Source of the DNA: Ananas comosus
Lineage: Eukaryota; Streptophyta; Magnoliopsida; Poales; Bromeliaceae
Assembly (NCBI RefSeq): GCF_001540865.1
Contig: NC_033629.1
Coordinates: 4,449,769 to 4,513,768 of the forward strand
Reading direction: 5' to 3'
Length of the DNA: 64,000 bases
How positions within the stretch are numbered: position 1 is the first letter of the stretch; every line of letters starts with the position of its first letter. The notes under the pieces are model-generated. The model was not told the origin of the DNA, ran no database searches, and saw only the letters and a program-made list of their open reading frames with translations. Positions 35,608 through 46,894 of this stretch are shown here, in pieces. The translations under genes and the position numbers were made by a program.

Positions 35608-36324
35608 GGTGCGCTTGGTTCGCGCCTAGTTCTTTTAAAGATTCCTAGTAAATCCAATGGAATAAAAAAATCATGACGGTGTTCTGCGCTAAACGCACTA
35701 AGTAATCTAGTTGGTAAATATTGGCATTCACGTTGGGAATAAGATCACCAAAGTACTAATCTCCATCCTTGAGGGAGGTGTGGCTATCATCATATTAATG
35801 GATTGGGATAAATCCTAATATGTCTAATTTCTTTCTTTCTTCCCTATCCCCGCTAATTGATATTTTTTCTTTACACTCTAACCTTATAGTCCTCGTCCTA
35901 AACTTATTTTTTCTCTAAAATTCAACTTTCTTTTTTTTTCATCTCTCTAAACTAGCTTCTCTCTCTCTCTTTCGAATCAAATCTCTCTCTTTTTTTTTTC
36001 AACTTAAAATCTCTTTTTTTATTCAAATCTCTCTCTATATTCCAATCTCACATTTCTTTTTATTATAGTTAATCGGCCGCCTATCCTTCTTTCTTTCTTT
36101 AATCTGTATAATCCTAATAGGGTTAGAACATTATCTAAAATTAAATAAATAAATTAATTAATTAATTATATATTTTTTGCAATATTAAATAACATGACTA
36201 ATTAATATTACTGTACGAACCAAACACAGGAATTTCACATTCTTAGTAATAGGATGAATAGGAATAAGATTCTCGGATATCTTTTATTCCTAGTAATCTT
36301 TCATAATGCGAACCAAACGCACCC
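35608..36324. mobile_element. PIF/Harbinger-like MITE with TTA duplication
   Basis: The termini GGTGCGCTTGGTTCGC and GCGAACCAAACGCACCC are near-perfect inverted repeats flanked by TTA (35605-35607 and 36325-36327). The interior is pyrimidine-rich (35870-36060). Confidence 0.8.
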
Positions 36325-36328
36325 TTAG

Positions 36329-36737
36329 GGTTAAATGCATGCAGGTCCTAATAAATATAGTGAATTGCAAATATATTTCTACAAAGTTCAACTTTATTTT
36401 TAATATTCTCAAATATATCTTTCTGATTTATTACTGTTAGAGAACTATTTATATTTTAACAGAAAATAAGCGAAATATCAATTTCGTCATCACAAATATA
36501 TCCTTCTAAAGGCCACAATAATATAATATAAAAGAGGTAGAAATGTCAAATTATCTCCTAAACTAATTAGGGTTAAGTATTTAACTTATAGTTAACTAAT
36601 TTTTTTTTAACAAATTATAACGGTAGGGACATATTTGAAAATATTAGGACTTTTGCAGAGTCAACATATGAAAGTTGAACTTTGTAGGAATATATTTGTA
36701 ATTTACTATATTTGCAGGGACTTGTATGTAATTAACC
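36329..36737. mobile_element. Long-TIR element, probably Mutator-like MITE
   Basis: Inverted ends of about 65 bp: left 'ggttaaatgcatgcaggtcc' with 'acaaagttcaactttat', right the complement ending 'tgtatgtaattaacc'. It is non-coding. No clear target duplication is visible. It starts directly beside the Harbinger-like MITE. Confidence 0.6.
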
Positions 36738-36769
36738 TTTGCTTTTAATATTAATTATTGGTTTATGTG

Positions 36770-37330
36770 GCCCGGGCCTAGGGGGTGTAATGTGGGCCGT
36801 GTCGAGCCAGTATGGCCCACATAACCCGGACCGAAATGGGCCAGGGTTCGGTCTGGCCCGGCCCGGCCCAGATGTGGGTCAGGGTTCGACCCGGTCCGGC
36901 TCAGATTCACATCCGAGTCGCGCCGTGCCGTGCCGTGCCGGGCCAGAAGCAATCAACCATCGACCCAACACGACCCCTAGGCCCGAAAGGTCCGGGTCGG
37001 GCCGGGCCGTGCCCGGTTTCGGGTCGGCCCCTTAAATTTTTTCTTTTTACTTTTTAAAAAATATAAAATTTTAAAATATGATCAATTAAGTATTTCAATT
37101 TAAATCTATATTTTGATTGAAATTTTTTAATTTGTAAATATTTTAATTTTTTTAAAAAATTATAAATTATTTCAAATATAAATTATGTGGGCTTTTGGTC
37201 CATCAGACTAACTTGTTTGGTCCGATGGACCAAAAACACCCCTCCCAAGTCTGCCAGGAGAGCTCCTAGGGAGCCGTCTGCCCATGAGTTCAGACCCCAA
37301 GCCCAAGGCAATTTTGCCTTGGGGCTTGGG

Positions 37331-37371
<41 letters not shown>

Positions 37372-37892
37372 ATTTAAAATCTTAAAATTTTTTAAACCTA
37401 TTTTCGAACTTTCAATATTATAATATAAATTTTTTTTTTTAATTTACCCAAGACGAAGGTTCTTTCAGGTTCTCTCAATCAAATGGAACCTTCGACTCGA
37501 CCCGGCTCGCGAGGACCCTTGGGTTCTCTAAGATCCGGATGGAAAGAGTCCTCAACCCAGAACCCTGGGTTTTCTAATGGCGTTCCGGGCTCATCCCTAC
37601 ATTTTGCCCGCCCCCCCGGATAGCGCTCCGGGTCCATCCCTACATTTTGCCCGCCCCGTTAGCCACCGGCGGACCGGGCCGTGCTAGAGGCCGTCCCGAC
37701 GTCGTACTGTGCCTATGACATCGTAAGAAAGGTCTGGCCGAACCAAACTATCAAGTCCAGCACGATCCGGATATGAAAAGCCGGGCTGTCAGGCCATACC
37801 GGGCTAGGCCAGGCGTGGACTCGGTACGGCCTGGCTCCTGTCGGACTGTGCCGTGCCGAACGTACCCGGCATGGTTGTCCCGGTCGTGCGGG
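36770..37892. repeat. GC-rich 'ggcccggcc' and 'gtgccgtgccg' repeat fragments
   Basis: 36770-37035 and 37690-37892 consist of 'cgggcc', 'ggcccgg' and 'ccgtgccg' words typical of hAT-like elements. Between them is AT-rich DNA, a small inverted repeat (37195-37230, 'tggtccatc'/'gatggacca') and a (TA)n tract at 37334-37369. Apparent reading frames are repeat artefacts. Confidence 0.45.
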
Positions 37893-38446
37893 NNNNNNNN
37901 NNNNNNNNNNNNNNNNNNNNNNNNNNNNNNNNNNNNNNNNNNNNNNNNNNNNNNNNNNNNNNNNNNNNNNNNNNNNNNNNNNNNNNNNNNNNNNNNNNNN
38001 NNNNNNNNNNNNNNNNNNNNNNNNNNNNNNNNNNNNNNNNNNNNNNNNNNNNNNNNNNNNNNNNNNNNNNNNNNNNNNNNNNNNNNNNNNNNNNNNNNNN
38101 NNNNNNNNNNNNNNNNNNNNNNNNNNNNNNNNNNNNNNNNNNNNNNNNNNNNNNNNNNNNNNNNNNNNNNNNNNNNNNNNNNNNNNNNNNNNNNNNNNNN
38201 NNNNNNNNNNNNNNNNNNNNNNNNNNNNNNNNNNNNNNNNNNNNNNNNNNNNNNNNNNNNNNNNNNNNNNNNNNNNNNNNNNNNNNNNNNNNNNNNNNNN
38301 NNNNNNNNNNNNNNNNNNNNNNNNNNNNNNNNNNNNNNNNNNNNNNNNNNNNNNNNNNNNNNNNNNNNNNNNNNNNNNNNNNNNNNNNNNNNNNNNNNNN
38401 NNNNNNNNNNNNNNNNNNNNNNNNNNNNNNNNNNNNNNNNNNNNNN
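37893..38446. other. Assembly gap (554 N)
   Basis: This is a run of N. The left edge is in a GC-rich repeat and the right edge in a (TA)n tract, both hard to assemble. Confidence 0.99.
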
Positions 38447-38605
38447 TATATATATATATATATATATATAATCAAAGAGGGAGAGAGAGGTCCCCTACTC
38501 TATATATATATATATATATATATATAATCAAAGGGTTAAATCTAACGGTGGAAAAACTCGATAGTACCAAGTCCTTAATGCTATAGATAGTATCCCAGCC
38601 GGACT
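38447..38605. repeat. (TA)n tracts with right half of a TA-associated MITE
   Basis: TA tracts at 38447-38470 and 38503-38526 border 'aaatctaacggtggaaaa'...'gatagtatcccagccgg'. The same right terminus occurs at 63900-64000. Confidence 0.65.
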
Positions 38606-38606
38606 C

Positions 38607-38880
38607 TATATATATAGAATTAGACTGGAATACTATCAATAGTACCAAACTATTGGTGCTATTAGTTTTTCGGCCTTTAGATTTATTACATTGATTATTT
38701 TCATCCGTTAGATCATACTATTCAACCAACTACCCACTCAACCCTAGAGAACCACTATCATTTTAAGTAGGGACCATCATCATTCTAACCACACATCATA
38801 TCAATCAATAGTTAAAAATTTATGAGTACAAGGGGGTCTATACTCATAATAGTATAGTAGCCCCAGCCTATATATATATA
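38607..38880. repeat. TA-associated MITE, near-complete copy
   Basis: It runs from 'gactggaatactatcaatag' to 'ataatagtatagtagcccc', with internal 'ttttcggcc', 'caaccaactacccactcaac' and a TA-rich sequence at both edges. Confidence 0.65.
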
Positions 38881-39069
38881 TATTAAAATTTTATTCAAAT
38901 AATTTTTAAACTTTAAATCTTTGTCTAAATAATTTTTAAGTTCTAATTTTTCAACAAATTAACTTTTTTAAAATTGTTTTAACCATAGTGCCTCTCTCAT
39001 AGTTGAAAACATCTAAAAATATTTTATCTTTAAAATTTTAAATATAAAAATTTTAAAAGATAAAAAAAA

Positions 39070-39260
39070 AATACTGTGCCGGCACAGGCCCAGCCAAGCC
39101 CGGCACGACCCATTCCGTTCGGGCCCAAGGGCCACACTGGGCCAAAGATCTAAAAAATTTGGCCCGATCCAACACGGACCGAACTATAGCCAGGCTGGGT
39201 CGATTTCGGGCCGAAACATGTGGGCGTACCGGTCCGGCATGACCTACATTGCATCCCTAA
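39070..39260. repeat. GC-rich hAT-like fragment
   Basis: 'gccggcacaggcccagcc' and 'ggcccgatcc' words resemble the complement of 37690-37892, so the two may be the ends of one element broken by the gap and inserted MITEs. Confidence 0.4.
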
Positions 39261-39349
39261 CCCTATCGAGGTGCATCCCATATAGACACAGAGAAATACT
39301 ATCACGTCGGATGTTTCAATTGACCTACATCTATAACAAGGATAAGCTT

Positions 39350-39700
39350 CAAAAACCATCTCTGTGGTTTTACAATTTTTCACTTTAATACCCCGTAGTT
39401 TAAAGTATAAAAGTTAGTGTCATGTGGTTTTATTTTTTTTCCTTCAGTCAGCTCCTCCGTTAATATTTCGTTAAATTATATACAAAAAACTTCAGATATC
39501 CCACCTAAGTTTATCGATAGTCACTTTAGTACTCTTTAGTTTTAACTTTGTCACTGATTTAATGAAAAAAAAATAGTGAAATGGATAATAAAAAGAAAAA
39601 TAAAACTACATGACACTAATTTGCTGCATTTTAAACCACATGATACTAAAGTGAGAAAATACTAAATCACAAAATTGGTATTTGTAGTTTTTTCCCTAAA
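39350..39700. mobile_element. Long-TIR MITE, copy 1
   Basis: Inverted arms 'gtggttttacaatttttcactttaata' at the left and 'tactaaagtgagaaaa'/'tcacaaaattggta' at the right, with 'tagttttaactttgtcactgattta' in the core. A second copy lies at 45695-46055. Confidence 0.65.
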
Positions 39701-41697
39701 GCAATAAGCACATGAGCGGCATTAGTCATACACTTTGCCCCGTCGAGTGTGCGATTTACACTCTCCTGCCTAACAAAGGTATTTTATTAGTCACATCATG
39801 CGACATATGAAATATTTTTATCCATCGATGAGTGAGTGCCTAAGATTTATACCACGATGAGTGTTAAGTAGCATTTATCTAATTAAGCACACTAGTTAGA
39901 GAGCCGCACTTCGCGGCGGATCAATAGATTTATCGTAAATATACAATAATAATTAGTAACAAGCAATAAAAAAAATATTTGCTGAAATAAAAATTCTTAC
40001 ATACATTAGATATTTTTTAAAGTTGTGAGTCTTAACAAAATAGTACGACCAAATTCAAAAAACATTCATAATTAATACGGATATTAATTGTCCACAAGGC
40101 AATCACATAAATTCAAGTTGAAATTCCAAAAAAATGCATGATTAATATGTACGTGGAGTAGCCTAATTATTTGTTGCTACCGGTTGTCCATCATCTTCTC
40201 TGAGCCTGCGAAGTTTAGAGTTGAAAAAAAGAAGGAAATTAGATTTTATGGTAAAAAGTCTCATTTGGAGTGAGGTAATCGTAGGGAAATCACCAAGTCA
40301 TTTTCTACTTGGCTCCTCCACACTTGGAGATAGTTCTGTCTTATCTTTAAAAATCCTGGTAAAAACCATTCCAGCATATTAGCAACCGAAGTATAGCATT
40401 ACTGTTATGCAAAAGCATGTAGAAGGAAAAGGTAACTACACCTGGAGTGAGTAATCATTGGTGGAGATGTTTCTCCAAATATATCACTCTCAATATGTTT
40501 GGGAAGAGTTAAACCTATTTGTTCTTCTATTTCATGGCCATCCTGTTGGTACATCCTGTTGGTACACCTGCTTAAAACTCAGTGAGGTAAAGTTATCTTA
40601 ACTGATCAATTAATTTACAAAGAAAACTCAATGGTTGTATGAAGTACGTTTGTCTTGAATTTGAAATTAATCATATTATTTGATAATGTTAAAAGCATTG
40701 ACTGAAGGAGGTCAAATGGCTCAAATGTAAGTGTAGTGCAACCAAATGCAGGGGCCCACTGTTACAACACACATTCAAATCCAACCCACAAATCCATAAA
40801 AAAAAAAAGCAATAAAACTACACTAATAAATATTAGAACTTAGTACAGCGTAGACGACCAAACACATACCTTGGGCAGAGGTTGTTTCTAACTTTCTCCT
40901 ACTCAAACACCCTACAATTATTATAGACCAATTAGAACAGTAATTCACAGCAAATGATAAGGGGAAAATGGTGTGGGGAAAGTCAATAGCATTAAACCTG
41001 TTTTTGAGTTCAATTCCTCGGCAATATCGATTTCTGGTGGACATGTGTTGAGGCAAGATTTTTAATCTCATTAGTCATATTTCATGCGCACAATCTATAT
41101 GTTCAAAGTAAAACTTGGCTATAGTTCCAACAACTTCCGATGTTTTCTCTTCTCAGCTTTCACGAAGCAAGTAAGAGAATATATGCAGTACAAATACATG
41201 CCAACGATAAACTCATTTCAGTAGTGGTTGCTGAAAATGCAACTCAGGATGTTCTAAGAAAACAGCATTAGCTAACCACGATTATCTGTAAATAATTTAC
41301 AAAATCACCTACTTACCACCAAACTACAAATACCAAAGAAGCCACTGTAGTACAAATGCTATATCAACATTTTAGATGTTTCAAGTAGTTTAGAAGCCAA
41401 TATTCTTACCTTTCAGGTAGTTCAGAGGGCACTAACAAAATAAGTAATCACTACTCAAAGAGCTAATTTGATGTTTCATCTTAAGCAATCAATTTTGGCA
41501 TGATTTATAATCAAATTGAAGGTTGCTGATTAGATGTTTCATCTTAGTTCAAAGCTGGGGAAAAAAACAATGTAAAAATAAAAGGGATAAGTGCAAAAAT
41601 TTTTTGTGGGAGGACCTAGATGTCGTAAGAGAATAGCGACATAGTTGGTAAGAAAAAGTAAAGAAAACAGTAAGTAATGAATTCAGCATGTAAGGCA
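39701..41697. other. Intergenic DNA, no gene recognised
   Basis: It is mixed-composition sequence with no sustained coding frame or clear element terminus. Parts (40150-41470) are less AT-biased and could be decayed genic or intronic sequence, but I cannot support an exon. Confidence 0.4.
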
Positions 41698-41706
41698 CTG
41701 ATTCTC

Positions 41707-42282
41707 GGACAAAAATTCTATGGGCAGCGTGCCCATCCACCACTGCTCTCCCAGTAATGGGGAGAGCACTGGAACTTTCTGGGTGCACCTGGTGCATCTA
41801 TACCAGGTGCACCATAATTGTAATTTTTTAAATTTTTTAAAATTGTAACTTAATATGTTAGCATATATGTTATGATTTAAAATTTATATGGTCTATAATT
41901 CATGATTATTGATTTAGAAAATTAAAATTTTAAAATAAATTTATTTTTGGTTTCATGGAATAGCATGGATAATTTTTATTATTCCTAATTTTTTTTCAAA
42001 ACCAAATAGAATTTAAAATTTTAATTTCTACAATGATAACTCCTAAAAAAATAAATAAATTATTACATAAAATTATAATTTTAAAAACTAAAAATTTAAA
42101 ATTATAATTATGGTGCACCTGGTATAGATGCACCAGGTGCACCCAGAAAGTTCCACTGCTCTCCCCATTACTGGGAGAGCAGTGGTGGATGGGCGCCGCG
42201 TGGCACCTGCGCCAGGCGGCGCCCATCCGGCAGCGTGCCCAAACTAATTAGTTTGGGCACGCTGCCCATAGAATTTTTGTCC
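41707..42282. mobile_element. Mutator-like MITE with 9-bp target duplication
   Basis: The termini GGACAAAAATTCTATGGGC and GCCCATAGAATTTTTGTCC are perfect inverses. Perfect CTGATTCTC repeats (41698-41706 and 42283-42291) flank them. The arms extend over 100 bp ('aggtgcacc', 'cactgctctccc'). The right arm has an extra GC-rich segment of about 65 bp. The core is AT-rich and non-coding. Confidence 0.88.
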
Positions 42283-42394
42283 CTGATTCTCAACTTCTTT
42301 CTACCCAAACACCCCAAAATTATTGCAAACAGCTTATAACCGAAAACATTAAACTATGTAGACTAATTAGTACAATAATATCAAAAATAAATGG

Positions 42395-42630
42395 GTGGTT
42401 TATTATACTATTAATTAATAGTACAAAATGTTTGGTGCTATCGAATATTCCGTTGTTAAATTTGCTTCTTTGACTATTTCTACTAATTAGACCATACTAT
42501 TAAATCAATCGCCTACTCAATTCTAGAAGACTATTATCATTCTAATCGCACATCTCTTTATCCAAAAGCTAAAAATCTAATAGCACCAACTATTTGGTAT
42601 TATTAATAGTATAGTAGTCTAATTTTATGC
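42395..42630. repeat. TA-associated MITE copy
   Basis: The ends 'ttatactattaattaatagt' and 'attattaatagtatagtag' are inverted. The interior 'cgcctactcaattctag' matches the 38607 copy. Adjacent sequence is only weakly TA-repetitive. Confidence 0.6.
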
Positions 42631-43580
42631 ATATGCATATTTTGATTTGAATGCACATTGCTCAATCTTATAACTTCTTCGTCTAAGGATGCCTAGAATT
42701 TACTAGATCTGTTTCGATTTTAAATGAAAAAAAAAAAAAGAATTGCCAGACCACTAAAAACAATCAGTTTTTAAATGAAAACGTTATAATTAATTGCAAC
42801 TAGCATGCACGTAATCCGTATAACTCTAAATAGGTAACATTAATTCTCACAATTAATATTGGGATATATCATATCGTACTCATATATATATGGAGAATTG
42901 AGAAAGAGAACAACAATCTGATCGGAAATACCTTGCGAACTTCAACGACGAGAGTCTATACTTGGTCGTTCATCTTCTTTATATATAGTTGTTCCTCAAA
43001 ATGCTAACGAACTCATCCATGTGCCGCTCATTCGAGCCCTCATCAGCGAAGATCTCCTTCATTTCCTTAGCCTTCGCCGCCAAAGCCTTCCCTCCTTCCT
43101 CCACCATTACCATCCTCACCACCTCTGCCACCCCCGCGCGTGTGAACGATCCGTCCTCCTCGTCCCTCGGCACCTCCACCCCGACCTTATGCTCCGCCAG
43201 CACCCGCGCGATGAGCCCTTGATCGACTGCGACGGGCAGCAAGATCAGCGGATGCCCGAATCGGAGCGCCTCGATCACCGAGCTCCATCCGCAGTGCGTA
43301 AGGAAGGCGCCGACCGATCGGTGGGCCAACACCTTGTGCTGAGGCACCCAACCGGTTGCGACCAATCCACGGCTCCTCACTCGATCCTCAAACCCCTCCG
43401 GTAGGCGGCTCTGCTGCCTATAAGCCCAGAGGAAGGGCACCTTTGAAAGCTCAAGCCCGCAGGCTAATTCATGCACGAGCTCACTCGCTATCACCGCCTC
43501 GCTTCCCAAAGCTACATAGATCACCGTTCTGGGAGATTGAGCGTCGAGCCACTCGATAACTGCTCTGTCGTCGGCAGAGA

Positions 43581-43612
<32 letters not shown>
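43581..43612. repeat. (TAG)n microsatellite at chimera junction
   Basis: About ten TAG units immediately precede the ambiguous base at 43613. It marks the downstream limit of recognisable UGT sequence. Confidence 0.95.
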
Positions 43613-43691
43613 NGGTTGCCGCTTCCCCCCCCACCCCCCACCCCCACAACGATCTCTCGCGATAGTGCTCGTACATAGTAAAGGAACTACG

Positions 43692-43693
<2 letters not shown>

Positions 43694-43723
<30 letters not shown>
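43694..43723. repeat. (GA)n microsatellite
   Basis: A GA tract of about 15 units lies in the putative leader of the captured fragment. Confidence 0.95.
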
Positions 43724-43729
<6 letters not shown>

Positions 43730-43752
43730 CGAAAAGAATTGGTGACCGGCAG

Positions 43753-43990
43753 ATGGCGGTGAACAACCGGGCGAAGCGCGTCACCGACCCGCTCGACGCG
43801 AACGTCCGCGCCCGCCTCCGCGGGGAGGTGACCGCCTACGCCAGCAGCGGCAGCGACCACGACTCCGCTCCCTGCCTCTCCGGCCTCGTCCACGCCTTCC
43901 TCCTCCAAAACCCCCCCTCCTCCGAAGACGACGGCGGGGATCTCGAGGAGCGGGAGCGGAAGGAGGAGGAGGAGGAGGAGGAGGAGGAGG
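43753..43990 (+). pseudogene. Captured 5' coding fragment, DUF506-like
   Basis: Antisense to the surrounding UGT, an ATG opens a GC-rich frame reading MAVNNRAKRVTDPLD, then a 'SSGSDHDSAPCLSGLVHAFL' block and an acidic stretch ending in a poly-Glu repeat where UGT sequence resumes. The SSGS-x(n)-CLS-LV-x-FL pattern resembles the N-terminus of plant DUF506 (PD-D/EXK-like) proteins; I rate this assignment as moderate. The preceding 43694-43723 (GA)n and 43620-43750 would be its 5' leader. About 80 codons remain; the conserved nuclease-like domain is absent. Confidence 0.5.
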
Positions 43991-43992
43991 AG
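43961..43992. repeat. (GGA)n microsatellite at chimera junction
   Basis: About ten GGA units read as poly-Glu in the captured frame and poly-Ser in the UGT frame. It is the upstream UGT junction. Confidence 0.95.
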
Positions 43993-44519
43993 TGGATGAT
44001 CCAGTGCGGCGGCTTTGTGAGCTGCTCGACTGTTCTCCACGAGCTTCCATCTAGCAAGTCTGAAGGCGGCCCGGCAAAGGCGAGGGACGATGCCATATAG
44101 ATGGAGAAGAATGCGCAGGGGACGCCGACCTCAGCAGCGACCGACGGTACCCAGTACTGAGCGAAGTCGACGAGTATCCAATTCGGATTCTTCTCTTTTA
44201 CGAAATCAGCAAAGCGGGGTTTGAGACCGTCGAGGGCCTTCTTGAGGTTCGGCACCTTATCCGGCGGGACGTCGTTGGTCGACTCGGCATTCGCGGGTAA
44301 GCCGTCGACGTGGGGGAGGGGGAAGGGGATGAAGTCGATGCGAGGGGATAAGTCGGGGGGGATTTGGGGGAGCCTCCGGATGTTGCGCGGGGTGGAGATG
44401 AAGGAGACGCGGTGGCCTCTCCGGGCTAAGGATTTTGAGAGCTCCAGGAAGGGCAGCATGTGGCCGAAGGCCAGCCATGGGAACGCTACAACGTGGAGAG
44501 GATCGGAGGAGGCCATGAC

Positions 44520-45690
44520 TACTGGAGTCTGGAGGTGCTTGCACTTTTATCAGGGGAGGGGGAGAGGGAGCAAAAACTAGCTCCAAAAGCTGCGGCCACC
44601 GACGATTTCTTTTTTCTCCTAGTAATAACATTCACCGCAAACATATATATATATATATATACATATATATTCATCCTTAAAATAGAAATAAAAAAGTATA
44701 ACTAAATTATATTAGAATTAAAAAATAAAATTATAAATTATTTAAAAATATTTAATTTATTATTGAAATGAATATGGAAATGAATATCTCGAATTTTGAA
44801 AGAACATTTTGATTAAGAGAGAAAAGAGTGATGAAGTGAAAGGAGGGAGACCGGAGAGAGTATTTGTGAGAAAAAATTTTGAGTGATTTGTTTTAAAATG
44901 AGTCAATCCTGAATTTAAAGTCTGATTGGACAATAAATTAAGTCAATTCTGAATTTAAAGCATGATTGGACAATAAAAATTTATTATATTAGTGTTGATT
45001 AGACTTTTTTTCAGGAATGTCTCAATATATCATAGCTGTTGAGATTTAACCATTAATTAATGAAGAGTGCCATTGAATTTTAAATGAAGTAACATGCCAA
45101 GCAAGTTTTTGACTTAGATTAGGCATCAGAACAATAGAGGAAAAGAATTAGCACCATATACCAAATTTAAATTCTTAATTTAAGCCTGCTATTTACCAAA
45201 TTACATAAAAGTATCCTACTCAAAAAAATATTAAATTTAAATTTAATTTTTGAATTTGGTATTGCAATGTAAAACTTGGATTTTAAAATTTAATTTCAAA
45301 CTTTTAAATTTGAATCTAAATTGCACTTTTAATCTTAAAACCAAAATTTTATTTGATTTAATTAGAATTTTGAATTTGAACTGAAAATTTTATTTCAAAT
45401 TTGTGTTATATTTAAGAAAAATTGAATTTGATTTAAAATTATGTTTTATATATTGTTTCCAAATTAAATTCGCCTTTTCGATGTAATTGAATTCCGAATA
45501 TTGCTGTACTTGTTTGAAAAGTTTGTTATACCCTTAGTTGGATATGCTCAACTATGGATTTTATGTACCAAAATACCCTGCAAAGTATCAAATAAACTTC
45601 TAGATACGTACCTGGTGATTATTATCAATACCGTAATAGCAGGTCATCTCTAAAGTTACATTACTTTTCAATCACTTATTTAGAAAAGGG
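44520..45690. other. Upstream flank of UGT copy, AT-rich, no gene
   Basis: It contains a TA tract (44643-44664) and a roughly 45-bp near-direct repeat around 44905 and 44940 ('gtcaat.ctgaatttaaag'). No coding sequence is recognised. Confidence 0.5.
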
Positions 45691-45694
45691 TAAC

Positions 45695-46055
45695 TTCAAA
45701 AACCACGTCCTCGTGGTTTCGCACTTTCTTACTTTAGTATCCCATAATTTAAATGTATCAAGTTAGTGTTCTATGGTTTCATTTTTATTTTTTCGTCAGC
45801 TTTTTCATTAATATTTTATTAAATTATATACAAAAAAATTTTAGATACCCTATCTAGATTTATCAAATATATTCACTTTAGTACTCTTTAGTTTTAACTT
45901 TGTCACTGATTTAACGAGAAAAATTAGTGAAATCGACAATAAAAAGATAAAAAAGAAACCATAAGACACTAAATTGATCCATTTTAAATCACATGGTATT
46001 AAAGTGAAAAACTGCGAAACTACAAGGATGGTATTTAAAGTTTTCCCTTTAGAAA
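45695..46055. mobile_element. Long-TIR MITE, copy 2
   Basis: It is homologous to 39350-39700 in the same orientation. The arms are 'gtggtttcgcactttcttact' and 'aaagtgaaaaactgcgaaac', and the core 'actctttagttttaactttg' is shared. Confidence 0.65.
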
Positions 46056-46894
46056 AATAAGCAGTCGGAATTTACAATTTACATGGTAAAATGAAATATT
46101 ACTCTAAGACTTTTTACCATCATACATAGCATAATAAATTAATTTGGATTATATGCTATGTGCCATAATTATTATAATTAGTAATAATACTTATTTGGTG
46201 ATAATCAAAAATAAAAAAGCAGAGAGTACTATAGTTTATTCTCACACCACACATTAATTTAATTGAGCAGTGCTACTTATACACATAAAAAGTATTATAA
46301 ATCTTACATGGTGTCGAGCAACTATTTAACACTGTTGAACTGATTACCAATTTGGATTCAACTTGAATCGGTTAGATGGTCGGCAGCAAGAGAGGTCCAA
46401 TCGATCGAGCAAGCTGATGCACCTGCTCTCACCTACCTCACCCCACTCCTCTCTCCCCCTACATACCTTGTTTGATCGAAGGAAATTCTCCCTCCACCTG
46501 TCATCTCTCTCTCTCTCTCTCTCTCTCTATTCATCTTTTTCTTTCTGTCATAGAAAAAGAAGAGTAGGACGAAAAGAAAGCAGAAAAAACAAGAGAGGAA
46601 GGACCGACGAGAGGGAGACAAAAGAGCGAGAGAAAGGAACGAGGGCGGAAAAAAACAAATCCCCGATATTTTTTGTCGGCAAAATCTCTTTCACCCTCGT
46701 CAGGATACGTTTATTTCACTGAAACTGGACTTTAGATTGAAATGGTCTTTTGGTTGAAATGAAGCTCAATGAAAATTACTTCTTTCCTGCTGTTTATTTT
46801 ATAGTTGTGAAAGTGAAATTTTATTAGTTTTGTTATTTGTTTGGTAGGAAGTATATGATGTAAACTATTTATATATAAATAATAAATAATTTAA
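46056..46894. other. Intergenic DNA with CT-rich block
   Basis: No gene is recognised. 46430-46720 is CT- then GA-rich ((TC)n at 46504-46530) and could be a remnant leader or captured DNA. Confidence 0.4.

Larger units (their letters stand above)
42979..44516 (-). pseudogene. UGT91-like glycosyltransferase, middle replaced
   Basis: Two parts of a family-1 UDP-sugar glycosyltransferase survive in order. The N-terminal part (44516 to about 43992) starts MASSDPLHVVAFPWLAFGHM, with the presumed catalytic H19 and partner D117 (ILVDFAQYW). The C-terminal part (about 43580 to 42979) runs from RAVIEWLD to the end and holds the 44-residue PSPG box with W1, H19, W22, E27, D43 and Q44. Compared with the paralogue at 60930, about 75 residues between these parts are missing, replaced by about 410 bp of unrelated sequence bordered by (GGA)n and (TAG)n repeats plus an ambiguous base at 43613. 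No frame spans both parts, so the gene is disrupted or misassembled. UGT91 enzymes usually extend sugar chains on flavonoids or terpenoids in the cytosol. Confidence 0.85.

Noticed and set aside
37773..38527. Open frames of over 220 residues on both strands
   Set aside because: They run through the N gap and consist mostly of undetermined residues.
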